This document shows, one piece after another, positions 55,952-64,000 of a stretch of 64,000 nucleotides of DNA. Source of the stretch: Cytobacillus oceanisediminis (GTDB lineage: Bacteria > Bacillota > Bacilli > Bacillales > Cytobacillaceae). The DNA is taken from contig NZ_CP065511.1 of NCBI RefSeq assembly GCF_022811925.1, positions 1,791,501 through 1,855,500 of the forward strand, given 5' to 3'. Below the pieces are notes generated by a model. That model saw only the letters and a program-made list of their open reading frames with translations, searched no databases and was not told the origin of the DNA. A program made the translations under genes and the position numbers. Within the stretch, counting starts at the first letter, position 1. Every line of letters starts with the position of its first letter.

Positions 55952-56695
55952 ATGGGCAATTTTAAAGGAAAAACGGTCATCGTTACAGGAGGAGCCAGCG
56001 GAATTGGCAAGGGAATTGCCGAGACGTTCGCAAGGAAAGGGGCCAATGTGGTCATCGCCGACATAGATGAAATGAGGGGAAAAAAGTTAGAAGAAAGCTT
56101 GAACAAAAAAGGCCTGACTAGCATGTTCATCAGAGCAGATGTTAAGAATGAAGCAGAAATCAAGGGACTTATAATAAAAACTTATGAATCATTTGGAGCA
56201 ATTGATATTCTAATAAATAACGCTGGCATCTCAAAGTTTCATTCATTTTTTGAACTGACTGTGGAATTGTGGGATGAAGTGATCAATACGAACCTTCGAA
56301 GTGTCTTCCTATGCAGCAGGGAAGCTGTCAAATTGATGAAACAAGGATCCTGTATTATCAATCTATCTTCTACGAGAGCAGTAATGTCTGAAAGCAATAC
56401 AGAGGCATACTCGGCTTCAAAAGGCGGAATTATGGCAATCACCCATGCTTTGGCCAGCACGCTCACTGAAAAAGGGATCAGGGTTAATTGCATAAGTCCC
56501 GGCTGGATTGAAACAGGAGATTATGAAAGTCTCAGGGGGATTGATCATAGTCAGCATTTTGCCAACAGAGTTGGAAAACCCGGGGATATTGCAAGAACCT
56601 GCCTATTTTTAGCCGATCCAGAAAATGACTTTATAACAGGAGAAAATATAACAGTAGATGGAGGCATGACAAGGAAAATGATTTATGAACAATAA
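55952..56695 (+). CDS. Short-chain dehydrogenase/reductase
   Basis: A 247-residue classical SDR. NAD(P) motif TGGASGIGKGIA (residues 12-23), NNAGIS, the catalytic Ser in INLSSTRAVM and YSASKGG (Y-x3-K). The acidic residue after beta-2 (ADIDEM) suggests NAD preference. Substrate unknown. No clear RBS: GGACTGAACAGGT precedes the ATG. Confidence 0.9.
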   Translation: MGNFKGKTVIVTGGASGIGKGIAETFARKGANVVIADIDEMRGKKLEESLNKKGLTSMFIRADVKNEAEIKGLIIKTYESFGAIDILINNAGISKFHSFFELTVELWDEVINTNLRSVFLCSREAVKLMKQGSCIINLSSTRAVMSESNTEAYSASKGGIMAITHALASTLTEKGIRVNCISPGWIETGDYESLRGIDHSQHFANRVGKPGDIARTCLFLADPENDFITGENITVDGGMTRKMIYEQ

Positions 56696-56702
56696 TAACT
56701 GT

Positions 56703-56780
56703 CTACTTTCTTAACAATACGATATTTAGCACGAAAACTGCACCAATGAAAATAAGGCATAGCAGGATGTTAATCATCAT
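56703..56780 (-). CDS. Putative 25-residue single-span membrane peptide
   Basis: A micro-ORF: MMINILLCLIFIGAVFVLNI then VLLRK. AGGAGG lies 5 bases before the first ATG. The sequence is one hydrophobic helix with a basic end. It is convergent with the SDR gene. Perfect RBS spacing is the main support; expression is unproven. Confidence 0.5.
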   Translation of the reverse strand: MMINILLCLIFIGAVFVLNIVLLRK

Positions 56781-56930
56781 TCTCGCCTCCTGTCTTAAGT
56801 ACATTGTAAAACAGCCTCGTTAAATGGCATTGAATTCTTTGTAAATTTATTGTGAAAAAATGATAAATAAGTTAGAAACAGGAACACTTGAAAAGGAAGC
56901 AGGCAAAAAAACGCTAAATAAATAATGTGG

Positions 56931-56963
56931 AAGTCTTTTCTCATATGGGAAAGGGCTTTTTTA
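56931..56963 (+). terminator. Terminator downstream of the SDR region
   Basis: Imperfect stem AAGTCTTTTCTC / GGGAAAGGGCTT with a T-run; probably ends the SDR transcript 235 bases on, after crossing the micro-ORF. The remaining sequence to 57034 holds only the next RBS. Confidence 0.65.
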
Positions 56964-57034
56964 TAACCATTACAAGCTTTTGCGATTAAGGGGATAAGCT
57001 AGAGGGTATACGGAAACTGGAAAAGGAGCTGCAT

Positions 57035-57694
57035 ATGACAACAGATTTACTATTTGCAATTAGAGGAGTAAGGGTTAATAATATTTTGAATGTGGATCAT
57101 CTTGACATAAAAAAAGGAAAAGTAACCTGTATCACTGGCGAGAGCGGCGCTGGAAAATCAACCCTCATGAAAATGCTGAACAAAATGATTTCCCCGGATT
57201 CTGGTGAAATTTTCTATAAGGGCACCCCGCTAAAAGATATAGATTCTGTCCAGCACAGAAGAAAAGTAATAATGCAATCGCAGGTTCCATTAATCTTTCC
57301 TGGCACAATAAAAGATAACCTGATGATGGGTTATATACTTAACGGAACGAAACCTGATGATGATGGGGTACTTAAGCAGGCAATACATAATATGCAAATG
57401 ACTAAGGAGCTTGATGAAGATGCAGGGACTCTTTCCGGCGGGGAAAAACAGCGCCTGGCATTGGCAAGAATTCTGCTTCTTGCAGCTGATGTCTATTTGC
57501 TGGATGAGCCGACTTCTGCATTGGACGAAGACACCGAAATGATGGTTTTGGATCATCTTATCCCGGAAATTAAAAAGAAACATGCTTCATTAATCATGAT
57601 TACACACTCCAGGAAAGTCAATGAGCAATATGCAGAAGAAAGGATTGATTTATCCCAGCTGCCGTTGGGAGAGGAGGTGGAGAAAAATACTTAA
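57035..57694 (+). CDS. ABC transporter ATP-binding protein (YbbL/FetA type)
   Basis: A 219-residue ABC ATPase. Walker A GESGAGKST (near residue 36), signature LSGGEKQRLALARIL, Walker B VYLLDEPTSALD and a switch His in MITHSRK. With the next gene it forms a YbbL/YbbM (FetA/FetB) pair linked to iron or metal handling. AAAAGGAG lies 6 bases before the ATG. Adjacent to the permease by 11 bases. Confidence 0.9.
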   Translation: MTTDLLFAIRGVRVNNILNVDHLDIKKGKVTCITGESGAGKSTLMKMLNKMISPDSGEIFYKGTPLKDIDSVQHRRKVIMQSQVPLIFPGTIKDNLMMGYILNGTKPDDDGVLKQAIHNMQMTKELDEDAGTLSGGEKQRLALARILLLAADVYLLDEPTSALDEDTEMMVLDHLIPEIKKKHASLIMITHSRKVNEQYAEERIDLSQLPLGEEVEKNT

Positions 57695-57705
57695 GGGGGA
57701 TATTG

Positions 57706-58503
57706 ATGGAAAATAAAACAATTATTGATATTGAATTTTGGAGGCTAATATCAGCTTACCTATTTGTGCTTCTACTTATCATTATCTTTAAAGTGAGAGG
57801 AATTGCCCGTGAGAAAAAGCTGACTATTGCAGCTTTCAGAATTACACTTCAGCTCGTGATTGCAGGCTATGTATTAACCTATTTATTTGAACTTTCCAAT
57901 CCGCTGTTAACATTAGGTGTAATTTTTATTATGGAAGGTTTTGCAATTTACACAATATATAAACAGGCTGGAACCAGACTTTCAGTAAACCTTAAGAAAA
58001 CCATTGCGATTTCCATGATAGCCGGTACATCATTTTGTCTTGCATTTTTTAATTTTGTTGTTATTAATTTTGAGCCGTGGTATGATCCCCGCTACTTTAT
58101 TCCAATCGCAGGAATGATAATTGGCAATTCCATGACCGGCATTACGTTAAGTGTAAAGGAGCTTCTGAATTCCTTTACATCTCAAAAAGATATGATCGAG
58201 GGTGCCCTAATGCTTGGTGCTGATCCAAAAGCTGCAGTTAAGCCATATGTTAATCATACTTTTGATTCTGCTGTTCTGCCTACTATCAATAATATGCTGG
58301 GAATGGGCATTATATTTTTGCCTGGTATGATGACAGGACAGATTTTATCAGGAGTCAGCCCATTGCTTGCGATTGAATATCAGATTGTTATTCTGCTGGG
58401 GATATTGGGAAGTGTAGGTTTATCAGTAATCTTATTCATCCTTCTTGCCTATAAGAACTTTTTCAATCTGGATGCCCAATTTTTTCCGGATGGAAAGAAC
58501 TAG
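57706..58503 (+). CDS. ABC permease, UPF0014 (YbbM/FetB type)
   Basis: 265 residues with about seven hydrophobic segments. The family motif FIPIAGMIIGNSMTGITLSV (near residue 130) and the conserved GALMLGADPKAAV and LPGMMTGQILSG stretches are present. It partners the preceding ATPase, probably as a metal (iron) exporter. AAGGGGGA lies 5 bases before ATG 57706; the upstream TTG is too near. Confidence 0.9.
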   Translation: MENKTIIDIEFWRLISAYLFVLLLIIIFKVRGIAREKKLTIAAFRITLQLVIAGYVLTYLFELSNPLLTLGVIFIMEGFAIYTIYKQAGTRLSVNLKKTIAISMIAGTSFCLAFFNFVVINFEPWYDPRYFIPIAGMIIGNSMTGITLSVKELLNSFTSQKDMIEGALMLGADPKAAVKPYVNHTFDSAVLPTINNMLGMGIIFLPGMMTGQILSGVSPLLAIEYQIVILLGILGSVGLSVILFILLAYKNFFNLDAQFFPDGKN

Positions 58504-58589
58504 AATGTTTAATTGGCTTAAGCTCACAGCATTTCACTCTTTTGGCCCGCATATAATGGAAAAATCAATCAAAAAGGCGGGATAAAATA

Positions 58590-58880
58590 ATGAAACTTGA
58601 AACCGAAAAAGCATTCAGAGTGAAAAGTTTATCCAAAGATATTCTGGAGCATCTGATGGAAGACAGCACTTCTTATAAACATGAAGACTTGAAACATGTC
58701 ATAGAAATGCTGGCGCGATCCGTCTCGGATCTTGTCACATTGTATACGGACCGGGAAGGCGATCATGAAGCGGCCTTAAAGGGGACCATTTCAAAAATGC
58801 GAATCAGCTATAATGTTCTTCAATACAAAGAAACTTCAAAACTGGTTAGAAAACAAGATAAGTATCATCCACAGCCATAA
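58590..58880 (+). CDS. Small hypothetical protein, 96 residues
   Basis: Predicted helical, soluble, no domain I recognise. AAGGCGGG lies 8 bases before ATG 58590. It ends before the long ptsH leader and no terminator is obvious between them. It may be a lineage-specific gene. Confidence 0.6.
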   Translation: MKLETEKAFRVKSLSKDILEHLMEDSTSYKHEDLKHVIEMLARSVSDLVTLYTDREGDHEAALKGTISKMRISYNVLQYKETSKLVRKQDKYHPQP

Positions 58881-58929
58881 ATCAAAAGGAATAATGCATC
58901 TGAAACAGTAAGTAGAAATCATTGGCAAA

Positions 58930-59014
58930 TGAAAGCGTTTTACTCAAAAAAGTGTGAACAAACGTGAAAAATTAAGGGTTTTTCATTGTCTAAATGAATG
59001 TGAAATGCTATTCT
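58930..59014 (+). promoter_or_regulatory. ptsHI promoter with cre-like site
   Basis: A cre-like site TGAAAGCGTTTTAC (58930-58943; consensus TGWAARCGYTWNCW, one mismatch) lies upstream of the promoter TTGTCT (58986-58991), 17 bases, TATTCT (59009-59014). CcpA control is plausible. ptsG and a GlcT gene are not in the window. Confidence 0.6.
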
Positions 59015-59336
59015 TTTGTCTGAGATGTAAGTTGTCCGATGACTTAATTGCAGCCAGGTAATATTTCCTGATTCTATGGAAGAGTTCAAAATGCAGAGAA
59101 GCTTCGAGACGAAGTAATTTTACTAATTTTTCTCAGCCTTTTTGAACAACTATATACATGAATAATAGGGCGTTGGAAAAAATAAAACAGCATATAGGAC
59201 GAAATATACCGGCATTATTACTGTTTCATCCTGCTGCTGATTTTGCTGAAAAAATTCCAGTTCCCGTCTTTAAGTTCGTGAGGCAACGCCTTGCACATCT
59301 TAATACAATCATTAATAAGAAGGAGATTGATCCCAT
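59015..59336 (+). other. Long ptsH leader, about 320 bases
   Basis: No obvious terminator hairpin and no gene. A long-range pairing GGCGTTG (59169-59175) / CAACGCC (59284-59290) is possible. A 67-codon open frame (59158-59361) overlaps ptsH but has no RBS. The leader may contain a structure that controls ptsHI; none of the known RNA families was recognised. Confidence 0.4.
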
Positions 59337-59603
59337 ATGGTTCAAAAACAATTTAAAGTAACTGCAGAAACAGGAATTCACGCTCGTCCAGCTACAATGC
59401 TTGTACAAGCTGCCAGCAAATTTGACTCAGAAATTCACCTTGAGTACAAGGAAAAGAAAGTAAATCTAAAATCAATCATGGGTGTTATGTCTTTAGGTGT
59501 TGGACAAGGTGCAGATATTACAATTATTGCTGAAGGAAACGATGAACAGGATGCCCTTAACAGCCTTGAAGAAACACTGAAAAAAGAAGGTTTGGCTGAA
59601 TAA
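59337..59603 (+). CDS. ptsH: Phosphocarrier protein HPr
   Basis: 88 residues. The phosphorylated His15 lies in GIHARPA, and the regulatory Ser46 in [12 protein letters not shown]. HPr moves phosphate from enzyme I to sugar permeases and, as HPr(Ser-P), acts with CcpA. AAGGAG precedes the ATG. Its TAA shares one base with the ptsI ATG. ptsG is not adjacent as it is in B. subtilis. Confidence 0.98.
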   Translation: MVQKQFKVTAETGIHARPATMLVQAASKFDSEIHLEYKEKKVNLKSIMGVMSLGVGQGADITIIAEGNDEQDALNSLEETLKKEGLAE

Positions 59604-61318
59604 TGAGCTTTTTAAATGGAATTGCGGCGTCAAGCGGTATTGCTATAGCGAAAGCTTACCGTTTGGTTGAGCCGGATCTCTCTTTTGATAGAAAGACAGT
59701 AGAAAATGCTGAACAGGAAGTGGAACGCTTTCAGTCAGCGTTAGCTGAATCTAAAGGTGAATTGGAAGTCATCCGCGATAATGCCCATAAAGAACTTGGG
59801 GCTGATAAAGCTGCTATTTTCGATGCTCATCTTCTTGTATTAAGTGATCCGGAATTAATTTCGCCAATTGAAGATAAAATTAAAACAGATAAAGTAAATG
59901 CTGAATCTGCATTAAAAGAGACAGCAGATATGTTCATTACAATGTTCGAACAAATGGACAATGAATACATGAAAGAGCGCGCGGCGGATATCCGTGACGT
60001 AACGAAACGCGTACTTTCTCATTTGCTTGGGGTGCAAATTGCGAATCCCAGCATGATTGCTGAAGAAGTAATCATTATTGCTGAAGACTTGACCCCCTCC
60101 GATACTGCTCAGCTGAACCGCCAGTTTGTAAAAGGGTTTACAACTGACATTGGAGGCAGAACATCCCACTCTGCCATCATGGCCCGTTCCATGGAAATTC
60201 CAGCCGTAGTGGGAACAAAGGAATCTACAAAGCAAATTAAAAATGGCGACCTGGTTATCGTGGATGGATTAAAAGGTCTAGTACATATTAATCCAACTCC
60301 AGAGGCTGTAGCCGAATATAAAGAAGAACACCGCAAATTCGAGGATCAAAAAGCTGAGTGGGCTAAGCTTGTCAACGAAAAATCAGTTACTGCTGATGGC
60401 CATCATGTTGAATTGGCTGCCAATATCGGAACTCCAAAAGATTTGAAGGGTGTAGTTGAAAATGGCGGAGAAGGCATTGGCCTTTACCGCACGGAATTTT
60501 TATATATGGGAAGAGACCAGCTTCCAACAGAAGAGGAGCAGTTCGAATCCTACAAAGCTGTCCTGGAAGGAATGAGCGGAAAACCAGTTGTTGTCCGCAC
60601 GCTGGATATTGGCGGGGATAAAGAACTTCCTTATCTGAATCTTCCAAAGGAAATGAACCCATTCCTGGGCTTCCGGGCGATTCGTCTATGTCTGGAAGAA
60701 CAGGAAATGTTCAGGACACAATTAAGGGCTTTGTTAAGAGCGAGCACTTATGGAAACCTGAAAATCATGTTCCCTATGATTGCAACTCTTGATGAATTCC
60801 GTCAGGGCAAAGCAATCCTTGAAGAAGAAAAACAAAAGCTTGTGAGCGAAGGCTCAGAGGTTGCAGACAACATTGAAATTGGAATTATGGTTGAAATTCC
60901 TTCAACTGCTGTTATGGCTGAGCAATTTGCTAAAGAAGTTGATTTCTTCAGCGTAGGCACAAACGATTTAATTCAGTACACTATGGCTGCAGACCGAATG
61001 AATGAGCGTGTTTCTTATCTTTACCAGCCGTATAATCCTGCAATCTTGCGTTTAGTTAAAATGGTTATTGGCGCAGCACACAAGGAAGGAAAGTGGGCAG
61101 GCATGTGCGGTGAAATGGCTGGGGATGAAACGGCTATTCCATTACTGTTGGGATTAGGACTTGACGAGTTCTCCATGAGCGCTACTTCGATCCTTAAAGC
61201 ACGTTCTCAAATCAGTCACCTTAACAAAAAAGACATGGAAGCACTGGCTGAAAAAGCACTTCATATGAATACAGCAGAAGAAGTAGTTCAAGCTGTAAAA
61301 GAAGCGACAAAACTGTAA
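59603..61318 (+). CDS. ptsI: PTS phosphoenolpyruvate-protein phosphotransferase (enzyme I)
   Basis: A 571-residue enzyme I. The active-site His is in [21 protein letters not shown] (near residue 189); [12 protein letters not shown] and the C-terminal [10 protein letters not shown] of the PEP-binding barrel are present. It starts the phosphate relay from PEP to HPr. Overlaps ptsH by one base; strong terminator downstream. Confidence 0.98.
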   Translation: MSFLNGIAASSGIAIAKAYRLVEPDLSFDRKTVENAEQEVERFQSALAESKGELEVIRDNAHKELGADKAAIFDAHLLVLSDPELISPIEDKIKTDKVNAESALKETADMFITMFEQMDNEYMKERAADIRDVTKRVLSHLLGVQIANPSMIAEEVIIIAEDLTPSDTAQLNRQFVKGFTTDIGGRTSHSAIMARSMEIPAVVGTKESTKQIKNGDLVIVDGLKGLVHINPTPEAVAEYKEEHRKFEDQKAEWAKLVNEKSVTADGHHVELAANIGTPKDLKGVVENGGEGIGLYRTEFLYMGRDQLPTEEEQFESYKAVLEGMSGKPVVVRTLDIGGDKELPYLNLPKEMNPFLGFRAIRLCLEEQEMFRTQLRALLRASTYGNLKIMFPMIATLDEFRQGKAILEEEKQKLVSEGSEVADNIEIGIMVEIPSTAVMAEQFAKEVDFFSVGTNDLIQYTMAADRMNERVSYLYQPYNPAILRLVKMVIGAAHKEGKWAGMCGEMAGDETAIPLLLGLGLDEFSMSATSILKARSQISHLNKKDMEALAEKALHMNTAEEVVQAVKEATKL

Positions 61319-61428
61319 TCAAATTGAAACAATTAAAAAGTTTTAAATATAATATCCCGGGTAAATAAGAAGTAAGCACTTAGGTCAGTCATAAGTAAGC
61401 TGATCATTCTCATTTTCCCCCCTTTTTA

Positions 61429-61460
61429 AGCCGGCCTATGATGGCCGGTTTATTTTTTTT
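61429..61460 (+). terminator. ptsHI terminator
   Basis: AACCGGCC-type stem CCGGCC / GGCCGG with a TATGAT loop and a long T-run. Confidence 0.9.
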
Positions 61461-61581
61461 CCTTCTTCAGGCGAAACTGCCATTCAGCCTTAAGGATGAC
61501 AGCAATCACATCTTATGATTGTTATCCGGAATATGAAACTCTCCTATAATTAAGCTACAACATAAAAAGGAGAGATGGAAA

Positions 61582-61698
61582 ATGGTTACCATGATAATCA
61601 GCTTTCTCTTTCATGATCGATATAGATGCATTAAAGAAAAGCAGAAAAACGACTTATATGAAAAACAGAGCTCATTTTTAAGCCGTGTCCTCCACTAA
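61582..61698 (+). CDS. Putative 38-residue protein with own signals
   Basis: A micro-ORF MVTMIISFLFHDRYRCIKEK... with AAGGAGAG 7 bases before the ATG, TATAAT at 61545-61550 upstream and its own terminator right at the stop. A short hydrophobic start is followed by a charged helix. These signals together make a real small gene likely. Function unknown. Confidence 0.6.
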   Translation: MVTMIISFLFHDRYRCIKEKQKNDLYEKQSSFLSRVLH

Positions 61699-61725
61699 AG
61701 AAGCCTGGAAAGGGCTTCTTTTATA
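61697..61725 (+). terminator. Terminator of the 38-residue gene
   Basis: AAAGAAGCC / GGCTTCTTT stem and T-run, overlapping the stop codon. Confidence 0.85.
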
Positions 61726-61822
61726 TTTTGGCGCTTATTTTCGAGGGTAACGTTTAAGTTTTGTAATTGGGGTTTATTGTAAGCCGAGAAAGGAAAAGGT
61801 AATGAAAAAGGAGGAATTCTTC

Positions 61823-62284
61823 ATGAATAAAGAGATCATTAGCTTAATCCTTACCGCCCTATTGGCCCTGCCTCTGTCAGGCTGCATCCAGGGTGCACAG
61901 GACTCAATCGTCAATAGTCATGCTGAAGCCTTGCTGACTAAAAACAATGAGCTGCAGTTCCGGTTTAAAATTAATGATAAAATCCTTTCAGAAGAGGAAT
62001 TATACAAAGTAAAGGTTTCCATACATAATGAAAAACTGGCCGCTGCTCTTGGTACGGATGAGTTTGTTTATGGGGAGGACACTATAATCGATGGGGAATA
62101 TATAGAGGTTAATAATGAAAAGGGAAACTATATCTTTATGAATCCCATTCCTCTTACACAGGACCTGCATGTTTTCGAAATAGAAGAAATGATCGTGAAT
62201 GAAGATGCAGTATCTGTAGAAATCTTAAATGAGGATGAAGTGATTGCGAGAGCATTCTTAAATAATTTTTCTTCACAGCTTTAA
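61823..62284 (+). CDS. Small lipoprotein, unknown function
   Basis: 153 residues with a lipobox LSGC (Cys near residue 20). The mature part is acidic and likely a single beta-rich domain (FRFKINDKILSEEELYKVKV). AAGGAGG ends 8 bases before ATG 61823; the ATG at 61802 contains that RBS, so it is not used. No family recognised. Confidence 0.75.
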   Translation: MNKEIISLILTALLALPLSGCIQGAQDSIVNSHAEALLTKNNELQFRFKINDKILSEEELYKVKVSIHNEKLAAALGTDEFVYGEDTIIDGEYIEVNNEKGNYIFMNPIPLTQDLHVFEIEEMIVNEDAVSVEILNEDEVIARAFLNNFSSQL

Positions 62285-62362
62285 AAGGATTCAATGTGAT
62301 GACTGGAGTTTTGTTTTTATCTAATCTGGGTAATATAAATTACGCGCATAAAATTGGGGATG

Positions 62363-62387
62363 GACCAGGTATTTGCCTGGTCTTTTG
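62363..62387 (+). terminator. Lipoprotein gene terminator
   Basis: GACCAGG / CCTGGTC stem with T-run. Confidence 0.88.
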
Positions 62388-62477
62388 TCTTTATTGGGAC
62401 ATCTAATATTTTTAATCTAAGATAAGTAATGGTAGAATTATTATAAAAAATTCAGATATTTCAAGGGAGTGGGTACG

Positions 62478-63356
62478 TTGATTTCACCTGAAAATACAGT
62501 TATCGGTTTTGTGGGAACAGGGGTAATGGGCAAGAGCATGGCAGGACATCTGTTGAAAGCAGGTTATCCATTAGTTGTTTATACAAGAACCAAAGAAAAA
62601 GCTTCTGAACTAATAGAGAATGGGGCAAAGTGGGCTGAGACGCCATTGGATGTTGCAAAGAAAGCAAATGTCATTATTACGATTGTTGGTTATCCGGCAG
62701 ATGTAGAGGAAGTGTATCTTGGGGAAAATGGCATTATCACAAATGGCAGAGACAATACATATGTAATTGACATGACCACTTCGACACCTACATTGGCCAA
62801 AAGGATATACGAAGAAGCAGGCAAAAAAGGCATGCATGCAATAGATGCCCCTGTTTCAGGAGGAGATATCGGCGCCAGGGATGCAAAGCTTTCAATAATG
62901 GCCGGAGGAGACAGGGACGCATTTCTGGCTGTAGAACCGATTTTCAATCTTCTCGGAACAAATATCGTTTATCAAGGAAAAGCAGGAGCCGGACAACACA
63001 CGAAAATGTGTAATCAAATTGCGATTGCATCAAATATGATAGGGGTTTGTGAAGCGGTAGTTTATGCAGAAAAAGCAGGTTTGGACCCAAGTACAGTTCT
63101 GCAAAGCATATCATCTGGTGCAGCAGGCAGCTGGTCACTATCCAATCTTGCACCGAGAATCATTGATGGCAACTTTGAACCAGGCTTTTATATAAAACAT
63201 TTCATTAAGGACATGAATATCGCCTTAGATGAAGCAGAAGCAATGGGCATGATGACTCCAGGGCTTGCTCTTGCAAAAAAAATGTATGCCGAGCTTTCTG
63301 AAAAAGGGGAAGAAAACAGCGGTACACAGGCATTATATAAATATTGGAATATGTAA
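62478..63356 (+). CDS. ykwC: 3-hydroxyisobutyrate dehydrogenase-family oxidoreductase (YkwC)
   Basis: 292 residues. Rossmann motif [17 protein letters not shown], substrate site [20 protein letters not shown] and catalytic Lys block [15 protein letters not shown]. Close in pattern to B. subtilis YkwC. TTG 62478 is chosen: GGGAG ends 8 bases before it; the GTG at 62469 overlaps that site. Substrate is a beta-hydroxy acid, exact identity unknown. Confidence 0.9.
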   Translation: MISPENTVIGFVGTGVMGKSMAGHLLKAGYPLVVYTRTKEKASELIENGAKWAETPLDVAKKANVIITIVGYPADVEEVYLGENGIITNGRDNTYVIDMTTSTPTLAKRIYEEAGKKGMHAIDAPVSGGDIGARDAKLSIMAGGDRDAFLAVEPIFNLLGTNIVYQGKAGAGQHTKMCNQIAIASNMIGVCEAVVYAEKAGLDPSTVLQSISSGAAGSWSLSNLAPRIIDGNFEPGFYIKHFIKDMNIALDEAEAMGMMTPGLALAKKMYAELSEKGEENSGTQALYKYWNM

Positions 63357-63371
63357 ATTGCGCCTGTTAAT

Positions 63372-63401
63372 GTATAAGGCCTCTTTTTTCACTTCAAACT
63401 A
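63372..63401 (+). promoter_or_regulatory. SigG-like promoter before the small gene at 63431
   Basis: GTATA (63372-63376), 18 bases, CAAACTA (63395-63401; SigG -10 CATACTA, 6 of 7). Suggests forespore expression. Confidence 0.45.
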
Positions 63402-63430
63402 ATAAAGAAAGTGAATAGGGGGTTAGACAG

Positions 63431-63610
63431 GTGGCTAAAAGAAATAAGAAAAATGATCCTCAGCAAAAGAACAAAAAAGGCTTCGATTCCGCTGTCATTG
63501 ATTCTGAATTCTCCCATGAATTTGGAAGTGCTGACACGAATAAAATTCAAAAGGATAAAGCCAAAAAGGAAAAAGCATCAAAAAACAACGGGCAATATCA
63601 GGGACAGTAA
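63431..63610 (+). CDS. Putative small spore-type protein with E-F-x-x-E-F motif (3)
   Basis: 59 residues, Lys/Asn/Gln-rich, GTG start with GGGGG 9 bases upstream. Residues 26-32 are E-F-S-H-E-F-G, close to the SASP protease site E-I-A-Q-E-F-G seen in the sspD of this window. It begins MAKR, like the gene at 18752, and has the motif at the same residue numbers. A SigG-like promoter precedes it. Lies between ykwC and patA; a terminator follows. Confidence 0.6.
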   Translation: MAKRNKKNDPQQKNKKGFDSAVIDSEFSHEFGSADTNKIQKDKAKKEKASKNNGQYQGQ

Positions 63611-63615
63611 TGGTG

Positions 63616-63650
63616 AAAAAGGCAGGCAGAGGGCTTGCCTTTTTTCTTTT
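63616..63650 (+). terminator. Terminator after the small spore-type gene
   Basis: AAAAAGGCA / TGCCTTTTT stem with T-run. Confidence 0.85.
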
Positions 63651-63686
63651 GTCGGATTGAAATAAGAAGCATTGAATATAAATAAA

Positions 63687-63721
63687 AGCGCCATCCCTCC
63701 AAAAAGGAAACTGGCGCTTTC
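63687..63721 (-). terminator. patA terminator
   Basis: AAAGCGCCA / TGGCGCTTT stem read on the minus strand, followed by a T-rich run. Confidence 0.85.
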
Positions 63722-63736
63722 GACCGAGTGATCTTG

Positions 63737-64000
63737 TTACAATTTAATACCTTCCAGATACTTTTCGATCCGGTCAAGCCCTTCTTGTAATGTGTCCATG
63801 GAATAGGCAAAGGAAATTCGGAAATAACCTTCTCCATATGAGGAGAAGGCACTGCCAGGAACTACTGCAACTCCTGCATTTTCAACAAGAGAAAGGGCAA
63901 ATTCAAAGGAGTTCTTTGAAACATCTGGTATTTTTATAAAAAAATAAAAAGCGCCATCAGGTTTGACTACATCCAGGTTCATTTGTACTAAACGCTCATA
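63737..64000 (-). CDS. patA: PatA-like class I aminotransferase, C-terminal part
   Basis: Only the last 87 codons are inside the window; the reading frame stays open to the edge. KPDGAFYFFIKIPD and GEGYFRISFAYSM are the C-terminal blocks of fold-type I aminotransferases, the second containing the substrate-carboxylate Arg. B. subtilis patA (N-acetyl-LL-diaminopimelate aminotransferase) lies beyond ykwC, giving the name by place. Another family member cannot be ruled out from this fragment. Confidence 0.75.
   Translation of the reverse strand, partial: YERLVQMNLDVVKPDGAFYFFIKIPDVSKNSFEFALSLVENAGVAVVPGSAFSSYGEGYFRISFAYSMDTLQEGLDRIEKYLEGIKL

Noticed and set aside
59158..59361. 67-codon frame in the ptsH leader overlapping ptsH
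   Set aside because: No ribosome binding site and it runs into the ptsH start; more likely untranslated leader.
1..64000. CRISPR array, prophage or rRNA genes
   Set aside because: No regularly spaced direct repeats, phage structural genes or rRNA sequence found on reading through.

Overview
The window looks like chromosomal DNA of a low-GC, endospore-forming member of the Bacillaceae (inference). It carries an alpha/beta-type small acid-soluble spore protein, two sporulation-type histidine kinases, a Spo0E-family phosphatase, a sigI-rsgI pair, a CtsR-controlled clpE, strong AGGAGG-type ribosome binding sites, many TTG/GTG starts, and both a T-box and a SAM-I (S-box) riboswitch. Gene order follows, with gaps and insertions, the Bacillus subtilis stretch sigI-rsgI-sspD-ktrD-ykrP-kinE-ogt-mtnU-mtnE-mtnWXBD-spo0E-kinD-mhqR-clpE-ykvI-ykvS-ptsHI-ykwC-patA. 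Species cannot be named from this view.

Layout. 1-9 kb: a YfhP-like membrane protein, a structured palindromic repeat, release factor 3 (prfC), a T-box-controlled NhaC-type transporter, an RND exporter and a small membrane protein. 9-12.6 kb: a secreted acidic DUF5667-like protein, sigI-rsgI and sspD with a SigG-type promoter. 12.7-18.2 kb: glcDF (glycolate oxidation) with a CdaR-type regulator, then a Ktr potassium channel subunit. 18.2-20.8 kb: small sporulation-type genes and a radical SAM/B12 protein. 21-24 kb: lutABC (lactate utilisation), with a dispersed repeat between lutA and lutB, and tRNA-Arg(CCU). 24.3-31 kb: acyltransferase, chemoreceptor, KinE-like kinase, ogt, and an ArsR-DUF2087 regulator behind a perfect 32-bp palindrome.

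31-36.4 kb holds the methionine salvage genes mtnU, mtnE and mtnWXBD, the last under an S-box; mtnK and mtnA are not in the window. 36.6-40.6 kb: a Spo0E-type phosphatase and a fixABCX-like electron transfer operon. 41-49.6 kb: an Fsr-like exporter, an APH-type kinase, a KinD-like kinase, a 5'-nucleotidase-type phosphoesterase, mhqR and an M3 oligoendopeptidase. 49.6-58.9 kb: clpE with two CtsR boxes, ykvI, a lipoprotein, a CPBP protease, ykvS, an SDR, an ABC/UPF0014 pair and several very small genes. 59-64 kb: ptsHI with a cre-like site and long leader, a lipoprotein, ykwC, a small spore-type gene and the 3' end of a patA-like aminotransferase.

Themes: carbon and electron flow (glc, lut, fix, pts), sulfur salvage (mtn), and sporulation or stress signalling (sigI/rsgI, KinE, KinD, Spo0E type, ClpE). 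The most interesting items are three small proteins sharing an E-F-x-x-E-F motif like the spore protease cleavage site, the nested-hairpin repeat before prfC, the secreted acidic protein beside sigI-rsgI, and several unannotated micro-ORFs and orphan terminators. I found no prophage, insertion sequence or CRISPR array.
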